The notes beneath the pieces are model-generated. The model saw nothing but the letters and a program-made list of their open reading frames with translations, did no database searches and was not told the DNA's origin. A program made the translations under genes and the position numbers. This document shows, piece by piece, positions 25,549-32,433 of a stretch of 32,433 bases of DNA; positions within the stretch are counted from its first letter, which is position 1, and the number at the start of each line of letters is the position of its first letter. Source of the stretch: Oscillospiraceae bacterium (GTDB lineage Bacteria > Bacillota > Clostridia > Oscillospirales > Ruminococcaceae); contig JAAVIG010000219.1 in NCBI GenBank assembly GCA_014796735.1, positions 1 through 32,433 on the forward strand, read 5' to 3'.

Positions 25549-27669
25549 TTACTGCTTATCGATAATATTATTAACGTCGATTATAAGAGAAATGCTGCCG
25601 TCACCCATTATGGAACAGCCCGACAAGCCCTCGGCTTTAAGATTGTAACGGGAAAGGTAAGCAGGGAAAGGCTTTACAACAACCTGCTGTTCGCCTATAA
25701 GCTTATCCGCAAACAAGCATACGCTCTTTCCGTCCGCTTCGACCAGAATAAGGATACCCTCTTCAAAATCGGTAATGTCGGTTTTGAGGTTGAACTTCTG
25801 GAAAAGCTTGAGGATAGGATAACATTCGCCTCTTATCATTATCATTTCGTTGCCCTGAGTATCGTAAATGATCTGATTGCTTGTTATCTTGAAGCTCTGC
25901 TTTATGGCGGAGGTGGGAACGGTAAAGATAATGTCGCCTACTCTTACCTCCATGCCGGCAATAATGGCAAGAGTAAGAGGAATTTTAATGATAAAGCTGC
26001 TGCCCTCGTAACGCTTGCTCTCCACAAAGATGCTGCCGCCCGATTTCTCTATGTTCTTTTTTACAACGTCCATGCCAACGCCTCTGCCGCTGTACTCCGT
26101 TACCTCGGTGTTGGTGGAGAAGCCGGGGAGCATTATCATGTTGTTGATCTCGCGCTCGCTGTATTCCGAGGCGGGCTTGGTCAGAAGTCCCGCGTCCTCA
26201 GCTTTCTGGAGCACCCTGTCGGTATCGATTCCGCCGCCGTCATCGGAAACGGTGATGATTACCTCTCCCGCGCTGCTGGTGGCGGAGAGCTTGATAGTAC
26301 CCTTTTCGGGCTTGCCGTGCTCTATTCTTTCGTTTACGTCCTCTTCTATGCCGTGATCCATACAGTTGCGGACAAGGTGCATAAGAGGATCGTTCAGGTT
26401 ATCAACGATAGACTTGTCAACCTCGGTGTCCTCGCCCTCGATAACAAGCTCAACGTTCTTGCCCAGCTTCTGCTTCATATCGCGGACGATCCTGTGCATT
26501 TTCTGGAAAGGACCTACAAGGGGAACCATTCGAATCGACATTACGGAATCCTGAAGCTCGTCTGTAAGCTTTCTCAGCTCTCTTGCCGCTTTCTGGAAGC
26601 TTTCCAGCTTTAAGCCCTCCAATTCAGGGTTGGAAACTACCATGGATTCAGTGGTAATGATTTCGCCGACTATATCGTGAAGCTGATCAAGCTTTTGCAG
26701 GTTAACGCTGATAAGGCTCTGCTTGCCGCCGCCGCTGACCTGCTGCTGAGCGGACTGCTGCTTTTCCTGCTTCTGTGCGGCCGCTGTCGCTGCGGGAGCC
26801 GGCTTTTTAGCGGGCGCGGGCTCCTTCTTGACCTCTGCGGGAGCGGGCTTGCTTTCGGCGGGCTTTTCGGCCGCGGGAGCAGGCTCCGCCGCGGGAGCGG
26901 GCGCCGCTTCTTCCTTTTCATTCTTTACTATTTCATATGTATCAACGTTAAGCGACTGTTCAATTACCTTGACAGCCTCTTCAACGTCAGCCTTGTTAAG
27001 AGTGATCAGGAATCCGTCTTCCTGTATCAGAGTGCCGCTTTCGGCGTTGCTTTCAACATCCTTGGGGAACCAATCGATAACGTCAAAGGATTCTTTAAGT
27101 CTGTTGAGCAGCAGTAACGCGCGGAGATTTTCCATTTTGCAGTCCTGTTCGAAGAACACTCTGATAACGGATTGATTCTCGCCCGCGGACACTGCCGACG
27201 TTTTTCCCGACGCCGCCGAAGCAGCATTCGCTTCCGCTTCCGCCTCGTCAAGCTCGCCCTTAAGTATCCTTGCGCCGTCCTCAAGCTTCGCGATCATCTC
27301 CGAGAAGTCGGTGCCTTCGTAATCGGGATTGTTTCTGATCTCCTCAATTTCTGCCTTAAACAGGTCGGACATCTGGAAAACAAGGTCATAAACAAAACCT
27401 ATATCTTTCATCTTAGAGGGGTCTTCTCTAATGATGAAAAACATATCCTCTCCTTTGTGTGCTAACTTTTGCAGGTTCTCAAAGCCCATCATAGCCGATG
27501 AACCCTTGACAGTGTGCATGATTCTGAAGACCTCGTTAATATCGTCCTCGGTGAACTCATTCGCCTGCTCTGTACGCAAAAGAATTTCGTCCAGCTGATC
27601 GATAAGTGTGGTGGTCTCAAAGAGATACATGTCCACCATGCCTTCCATTCCGGCTTCAACCTTTGCCAT
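25549..27669 (-). CDS. cheA: Chemotaxis histidine kinase
   Basis: HPt FRIMHTVKGSSAMMGF; PA-rich linker; HATPase LNDPLMHLVRNCMDHGIE, VSDDGGGID, GRGVGMDVVKKNIEKSGGSI; C-terminal CheW-like domain. Confidence 0.96.
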   Translation of the reverse strand: MAKVEAGMEGMVDMYLFETTTLIDQLDEILLRTEQANEFTEDDINEVFRIMHTVKGSSAMMGFENLQKLAHKGEDMFFIIREDPSKMKDIGFVYDLVFQMSDLFKAEIEEIRNNPDYEGTDFSEMIAKLEDGARILKGELDEAEAEANAASAASGKTSAVSAGENQSVIRVFFEQDCKMENLRALLLLNRLKESFDVIDWFPKDVESNAESGTLIQEDGFLITLNKADVEEAVKVIEQSLNVDTYEIVKNEKEEAAPAPAAEPAPAAEKPAESKPAPAEVKKEPAPAKKPAPAATAAAQKQEKQQSAQQQVSGGGKQSLISVNLQKLDQLHDIVGEIITTESMVVSNPELEGLKLESFQKAARELRKLTDELQDSVMSIRMVPLVGPFQKMHRIVRDMKQKLGKNVELVIEGEDTEVDKSIVDNLNDPLMHLVRNCMDHGIEEDVNERIEHGKPEKGTIKLSATSSAGEVIITVSDDGGGIDTDRVLQKAEDAGLLTKPASEYSEREINNMIMLPGFSTNTEVTEYSGRGVGMDVVKKNIEKSGGSIFVESKRYEGSSFIIKIPLTLAIIAGMEVRVGDIIFTVPTSAIKQSFKITSNQIIYDTQGNEMIMIRGECYPILKLFQKFNLKTDITDFEEGILILVEADGKSVCLFADKLIGEQQVVVKPFPAYLSRYNLKAEGLSGCSIMGDGSISLIIDVNNIIDKQ

Positions 27670-27920
27670 TTTTCTGACCTATCCTTTCATATTTTTAGCT
27701 TAGAACCCTGTCCCGAGCCGCCGCAGGGCATTTTTGGGAATACGCTTTCCAAAGCGGCTGCCTTGATGTATTTCCGACGGCGGCGTGTCTGCGTCAGAGA
27801 TTTTCCGCCGAGCTTCGGACAGGCATTTGCTTTGGCAGGGTGTTTTCCGAAAACACGAGTGCTTTTGCCGTGACAGTATCCTAAAGAAAAATTTGCTGAT
27901 GATAAATTTGGACTGATTTA

Positions 27921-27949
27921 TTGAAATTTTTGCTGATATATGATAAAAT
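27921..27949 (+). promoter_or_regulatory. Predicted sigma-A-type promoter for FliK-like/FlhB-like pair
   Basis: TTGAAA (27921-27926), 17-nt spacer, TAAAAT (27944-27949). Confidence 0.55.
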
Positions 27950-28037
27950 GTTTTTGGAACATTTTATTTAATGATAATTTGCCCTTGCACTTCTTATATA
28001 ATTGATTGGCGATTTGACCGCCGGAAAGGATTTACCT

Positions 28038-30539
28038 ATGCCACAGATTCCTCAGATATCGGGACCGCTTACCGGCGGTAAAACCTTAACCTCGGGAAAT
28101 AACGGAAGCAGTACCCCCCAGAACGGAGAAGCTTTTTCCATAGACGGAGTAAACGCCGTACAAAGACCTGCGGGAGTCACTCAGAAGGGCGGCGCGGCAG
28201 GCGCCGAGAACCAAGGCGTTTCAAGCGGCTCTGCGGGATCGATAGGAGTTCCTGCCGCAAAAGACCCGTCAATGGCGGTGGAAACACTGCACGACGTATT
28301 TTCGGGGGACCTTCTCGAAAACGCCAAGCTGAACGGCTATACCGAGCTGGTAGGGGAGATCGACGATCTTACAAAAGCCATTTATATAAATCCCGATAAG
28401 CTTTTGAACGAGATACTCACTCAGGAAAAGGACAACACCGTTTTTTCGGGCAACGAGCTTTTTGACATTCTCCGAACCGTCTGCGCCGAATCGGGAGACG
28501 ACACCAAGGAATTGGTGGCAAACCTCTTAAAGAGCCTGAATTATGCCATGAGCAGAAACGAGATAATCGACGCGGTCAAAAACAATATAAAATTCTTGTC
28601 GGAATATTTCGGAAAGAACACAACTCTTTCAAAAAACCTTGCCGCTCTTTATCAGAAGTGGGAGAGCGGAAATCCCGAGCAGAATTTCGAAAGTCTTAAA
28701 AACGAGACCGCCGCGATCATGCGTACCATTGCGGGAAGTCTTCAGAGCGACAGCCGCACCGAAACCTTGGTGCCTTTGGTAACTCACAACCTTTCCCGCT
28801 ACAATACCAACGAGTATATGATGAAAGAAGCGTTTTCTCAGCTTATGTCTCAGATACCCTCTTCATCTACCCGCGAGGCACTCAGCAAGGCGTTCACTGA
28901 ATTTGTCTCCAAGCTGCTCACAAACTCATATAATAATAATACTACAAAAACGGCAGAAAATCAAGTAGCTAATGAAAATTTTGATGTTTCTGCCGAAAAA
29001 GCTTCGATTTTAGCTTATATAAACGCTCTTGCAGAGGGTAAGGAAAAGCCCTCCGAAGCGGAAAATGGTAATATTGCACAAAATTTAGCGGATTTTCAAG
29101 GTACAAATGACGAAGCCGAAAAAAGCGCCTCGAGAATACCCGGCAGAAGCGTTACTTATACGCTTCCCGAAACGGAGGAAACGGCACAGGCGGAATACGG
29201 CGCACTCTCTCAGCAGAATTCCCGGGCGGATATTGAAGCGCAGAGAGCGGCAAATTTTAAAAGCGCCGTTCCCATATCCGATACAAGGATAAATTACCTC
29301 TTAAATAACTTCCAAAGCGAAAGCATAACCGCCAAGGACGCTTTGACGCAGCTTTTGTCGCTGGTTATCCCTCAGAACGACTCAAACGCGGCAGAAGCGC
29401 TGCAAAATATAGTGTCAAACACGCAGAGCACCGATCAGATGGTGAGCTTCTTAAACGATGTTTTAAGAACTATCCCCGACATTCCCGAGCGGCAGACCCT
29501 ATACGACGCGCTCGAAACGGTTATGGAGGCAGTTGTGCAATCCGACAGTCCTACGGAAAGCAACGACGTTTCGGCGGAAAAGGTGGCTATTTTAGCGTAT
29601 CTTTCCAAGCTGACGGGGGGCGCGGAATCTGCGGAAAAAGTTTTGTCCTCCATAGTCAGCGGGGACTCCTCCGAGATCGATACCGAGACGCAGAACGAAG
29701 CCTACAAAAGCGCGATCCAGCTCACCGAAAGCCGCATAGACTATATTCTCAGCAATTACCAAAGCAGCGTGACTACGGGAAAGGACGCCATAGGACAGCT
29801 TTTAGCCCTGCTTATCCCTAAGGATAACCCGGACGCTGCGGACGTAATGAAAACGGTGGTAAGGGGTACGGATAATTTATCGGATATGGTGGATTTTTTA
29901 AACAGGGTGCTGGAAAATACCCCCGACATACCCGAACGCCAGACCCTTTGCGACGCTTTCGAGAACATAATAGGCGGTATGGCGCAGAAGCAGGAGATGC
30001 CCGCTCACAATCAGGGCGGCTACGAATCCGAGACCATGAAGGCGCTGACCTCGTTTATCGACCGCAACGTAAATCACCCCGCTATCAGAGGAATAGACAA
30101 CTTTAACGCTTCTAACCTGCTGCAAAGCATGCTAAACGCTCCCGGTGTGTTTACGCCCCTTGCTCACTATATCATTCCCCTGCAGGTGGAGGATACAAGA
30201 GCCTTCGGCGAGCTTTGGGTGGACAACGACAACACCTCCTCGGGCAAGGCGGGAGAGGAAAAGCGTTATCACCTGTTCCTTACCTTTGACGTGGAAGCGG
30301 TGGGAAGATTCGAGGTGGACGCTTACAGCAGCGGTAAGGAGCTGAATCTTTCGGTGCTTTACCCCAAAAGCTACCGCTACCGCGTTTCCAATCTGACGGA
30401 TAAGATAACCAGAATAGCAGCGGGCGTGGGATACAACGTTCAGAATTTCAAAACGGGACTTTTAGTGAAGCCCCATACCCTTGCGGAAACCTTCCCGAGG
30501 ATCAACGAAAACAGAAAAAGCTTTGACGTTAAAGCGTAA
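28038..30539 (+). CDS. FliK-like (flagellar hook-length-control-domain-like) protein with internal repeats
   Basis: C-terminus LPLQVEDTRAFGELWVDND...YHLFLTFDVEAVGRFEVDAYSSGKELNLSVLYPKSYRYRVSNLTDKITRIAAGVGYNVQNFKTGLLVKP resembles Flg_hook domain; followed by FlhB-C-like gene. Likely ATG 28038 after GGAAAGGA. Confidence 0.6.
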   Translation: MPQIPQISGPLTGGKTLTSGNNGSSTPQNGEAFSIDGVNAVQRPAGVTQKGGAAGAENQGVSSGSAGSIGVPAAKDPSMAVETLHDVFSGDLLENAKLNGYTELVGEIDDLTKAIYINPDKLLNEILTQEKDNTVFSGNELFDILRTVCAESGDDTKELVANLLKSLNYAMSRNEIIDAVKNNIKFLSEYFGKNTTLSKNLAALYQKWESGNPEQNFESLKNETAAIMRTIAGSLQSDSRTETLVPLVTHNLSRYNTNEYMMKEAFSQLMSQIPSSSTREALSKAFTEFVSKLLTNSYNNNTTKTAENQVANENFDVSAEKASILAYINALAEGKEKPSEAENGNIAQNLADFQGTNDEAEKSASRIPGRSVTYTLPETEETAQAEYGALSQQNSRADIEAQRAANFKSAVPISDTRINYLLNNFQSESITAKDALTQLLSLVIPQNDSNAAEALQNIVSNTQSTDQMVSFLNDVLRTIPDIPERQTLYDALETVMEAVVQSDSPTESNDVSAEKVAILAYLSKLTGGAESAEKVLSSIVSGDSSEIDTETQNEAYKSAIQLTESRIDYILSNYQSSVTTGKDAIGQLLALLIPKDNPDAADVMKTVVRGTDNLSDMVDFLNRVLENTPDIPERQTLCDAFENIIGGMAQKQEMPAHNQGGYESETMKALTSFIDRNVNHPAIRGIDNFNASNLLQSMLNAPGVFTPLAHYIIPLQVEDTRAFGELWVDNDNTSSGKAGEEKRYHLFLTFDVEAVGRFEVDAYSSGKELNLSVLYPKSYRYRVSNLTDKITRIAAGVGYNVQNFKTGLLVKPHTLAETFPRINENRKSFDVKA
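29259..29987 (+). repeat. Internal protein repeat pair in FliK-like CDS (copies ~29259-29541 and ~29707-29987)
   Basis: SAVPISDTRINYLLNNFQSESITAKDALTQLLSLVIP...PDIPERQTLYDALETVM versus SAIQLTESRIDYILSNYQSSVTTGKDAIGQLLALLIP...PDIPERQTLCDAFENII. Confidence 0.9.
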
Positions 30540-30602
30540 TTTTTATACTTTTTGGAATTACTCTAACAATATTATACATAAAGTAAAAAGGAGAAATAAA
30601 AA

Positions 30603-30890
30603 ATGCCTAAACATAAAGCCTTTGGACAATCCGCAGCCGTCGCTTTAAAATACAATCCCGATCTTAACTACGCCCCCATAGTCGTAGCTTCGGGAATGGG
30701 CGAGCTTGCGAAAAAAATACTGAATATAGCCGATGAAAACGGGGTGCCAATATATCGCGACGACAGCGCCGCCGCCCTGCTGGTAATGTTAGGCGCGGGA
30801 GAACATGTGCCGCCCGAGCTGTACAAGGTCGTCGCGGCGATTTACGCGCAGGTGGTTTTTGACGCCAACGACATTAAGAAAATGAGATGA
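30603..30890 (+). CDS. Standalone FlhB C-terminal-domain-like protein (EscU/YscU/FlhB family; YlqH-like)
   Basis: AVALKYNPDLNYAPIVVASGMGELAKKILNIADENGVPIYRDDSAAALL...VPPELYKVVAAIYAQVV; no NPTH autocleavage motif; no TM domain. Confidence 0.85.
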   Translation: MPKHKAFGQSAAVALKYNPDLNYAPIVVASGMGELAKKILNIADENGVPIYRDDSAAALLVMLGAGEHVPPELYKVVAAIYAQVVFDANDIKKMR

Positions 30891-30958
30891 TCTTTAGAGG
30901 AACGCAAAAGCAAAAATCGTTCATATAATTTATGACTGTGAACGTTTTTGACGAAAAC

Positions 30959-31005
30959 GGGCTGCCGAAAATGACAAAAGTCACGGACGACAGCCCATAA
31001 TTTTT
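30959..31005 (+). terminator. Rho-independent terminator after FlhB-like gene
   Basis: GGGCTG (30959-30964) / CAGCCC (30991-30996) with inner TGAC-aaaa-GTCA stem, followed by ATAATTTTTA. Confidence 0.7.
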
Positions 31006-31072
31006 ATATCCGCAATTTAAGTCAAGAAATTGTTTTCATTATCCTTTAAAATAAAAGCGAGGAGGCGAGGTA

Positions 31073-32008
31073 ATGAGTGAAAACAGCCGTTCGGAAGCCG
31101 TAAAGAAAATGCTTGAATATATCGGCGCCCACTTGCGGGAGCCGCTGACTTTAAGCCTTATAGCAAAAGCCGCCGGTTATTCTCAGTACCACGCGGCACG
31201 GATTTTCAAAGAGGAAACGAATTTATCACCCTTTGAATATATCCGCCGTGAAAGGCTGACCGAAGCCGCTCACGCGCTCAGGAACGAACCTTCGAGAGTG
31301 TTGGACGTCGCACTCGATTTTGTGTTCGACAGCCATGAGGGGTTTACAAGAGCTTTTACAAACGCTTTCGGGATTGCGCCAAAAAAATTCGCGCTGTATC
31401 CCGAGCCCGACGACTGGAATATCCCGTTTTACTACCTTGACCGCCTTAAAACCAAATCGCTTAACACGAAAGGAAGTGTCCGGAAAATGGAAACAAACGT
31501 AATTTTCGCACAGATCATGGAACGTCCCGCACGTAAACTGCTTTTGTACAGAAGCAAAAACGCGGCGGAATACTATCAGTACAATGAGGAAATAGCGAAT
31601 GATCCTCCTCAAAGTCTTAACGGTATGCACCCGTGGGATTATTTATGCGGGGTAAAGGAAGCTCTTTACGAGCCTGTGGGAGTGTGGCTGCCCGAAAACA
31701 TGAGACCCGAGGGAACGGGCATATACGCTCATGCTGTGGAGGTGCCCGAAAATTACTCGGGTGAAATTCCCGAGGGCTTTGACATTATTGACTTACCGCC
31801 CTGCAAGTATTTTGTTTTTCAGGGGGAGCCCTATGATGAAAAGGGAGACCAAGCCTCGGTCGGCACGTGCATGAACAACATTGAAAAATTCAATCCCCAG
31901 GTATACGGCTATCGGTGGTGCGATGAACTGGGTCCCAGATTTCAGCTTGCTCCGATGGGCTGGAGAGGTTATATTGAGGGCAGACCTGTCAAGGAAGGAA
32001 ATAATTAA
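31073..32008 (+). CDS. AraC-family transcriptional regulator with C-terminal GyrI-like/effector-binding domain
   Basis: Tandem HTH PLTLSLIAKAAGYSQYHAARIFKEETNLSPFEYIRRERLTEAAHAL...VLDVALDFVFDSHEGFTRAFTNAFGIAPKKF; C-terminal effector-binding-like region. Confidence 0.88.
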   Translation: MSENSRSEAVKKMLEYIGAHLREPLTLSLIAKAAGYSQYHAARIFKEETNLSPFEYIRRERLTEAAHALRNEPSRVLDVALDFVFDSHEGFTRAFTNAFGIAPKKFALYPEPDDWNIPFYYLDRLKTKSLNTKGSVRKMETNVIFAQIMERPARKLLLYRSKNAAEYYQYNEEIANDPPQSLNGMHPWDYLCGVKEALYEPVGVWLPENMRPEGTGIYAHAVEVPENYSGEIPEGFDIIDLPPCKYFVFQGEPYDEKGDQASVGTCMNNIEKFNPQVYGYRWCDELGPRFQLAPMGWRGYIEGRPVKEGNN

Positions 32009-32070
32009 CCGATAAAAAGCTTTATACTGATTTCAATGGGCTGTAAAAAACTAAAAAAGAAAAATTTAAA

Positions 32071-32152
32071 GCGGCGGAGCCGCAAATGTCTTTTTCGCTT
32101 CCTTTTTGCACTGCAAAAAGGAAGTGGGGGTGAAGCGGAGCTTTAGCTCCGC
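32071..32152. repeat. Cluster of short palindromes downstream of AraC gene
   Basis: GCGGCggaGCCGC; CTTCCTTTTTGCA-c-TGCAAAAAGGAAG (32098-32124); GCGGAGCT-tt-AGCTCCGC (32135-32152). Confidence 0.75.
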
Positions 32153-32248
32153 GAGGGGGCAAAGCCACCTAAAGTGAATAATTACAGACAACTTAGAAGC
32201 AGGCGAAGCCGCCGCTTCGGGCGTTGAAATCTTTCTCGAAAAACATAC

Positions 32249-32290
32249 CCGTCAAAACCTAATGTTACTTTGGTTTTGACGGGCATTGTT
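32249..32290. terminator. Terminator-like hairpin
   Basis: CCCGTCAAAACC ... GGTTTTGACGGG, 12-bp perfect stem, then CATTGTTT. Confidence 0.65.
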
Positions 32291-32314
32291 TATATTGCTG
32301 TTTTGCGAACCGAC

Positions 32315-32433
32315 TCTAATACTATTATCCAATTAAAAACTTGAAAAAATGGTTTTAATTGGATAATAGTGCTTTGGGTGTAATATCCATTTAAACTTTG
32401 ATTTTATATTGTGTTTAAATGGATATTAGTATA
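32315..32433. repeat. Palindromic repeat family, copy 3 (two-hairpin form; reaches window edge)
   Basis: ACTATTATCCAATTAAAA.../...TTTTAATTGGATAATAGT (32321-32370), linker GCTTTGGGTG, TAATATCCATTTAAAC (32381-32396)/GTTTAAATGGATATTA (32412-32427), end GTATA. Confidence 0.85.

Noticed and set aside
30933-30999. 22-aa ORF MTVNVFDENGLPKMTKVTDDSP*
   Set aside because: No SD and coincides with the terminator stem.
1-32433. CRISPR array, prophage, retron or classical antiphage system
   Set aside because: No direct-repeat/spacer array, no reverse transcriptase, integrase or recognised defense effector genes seen in the ORFs.

Overview
The window looks like a chromosomal segment of a Clostridia-type Firmicute (likely Oscillospiraceae/Ruminococcaceae-like; inferred from gene content and style, not tested). 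Minus-strand cluster at the left: prmA - metallophosphoesterase - a 49-aa small membrane ORF missed by the supplied track - recD2 - comF. Plus strand: gltX-glnS-sir2 plus a small hypothetical, then a transglutaminase-like lipoprotein and a compact type IV pilus/T2SS-like operon (GspF/PilC-like, four small N-terminally hydrophobic proteins, PilT-like ATPase). Next come a membrane-anchored XRE regulator, an ECF-type sigma factor with a ~340-aa C-terminal extension, a degenerate PRTase (minus), and an EF-G-like paralogue with altered GTPase motifs. The right side has a minus-strand cheA-W-R-B operon divergent from a FliK-like/standalone FlhB-C-like pair, and an AraC/GyrI-like regulator. The most notable structure outside genes is: (i) three copies of a palindromic element with TACTAAT/ATTAGTA-type ends, divergent but still-paired stems and a shared TTTGGGTG linker; (ii) a 226-bp MITE-like element with perfect 18-bp terminal inverted repeats, placed between a predicted promoter and gltX; (iii) a ~155-bp nearly symmetric hairpin between two pseudopilin genes; (iv) a duplicated operator/promoter module upstream of the XRE regulator/sigma pair. 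No CRISPR array, rRNA or tRNA was recognised. All assignments come from reading the sequence; no searches were run.
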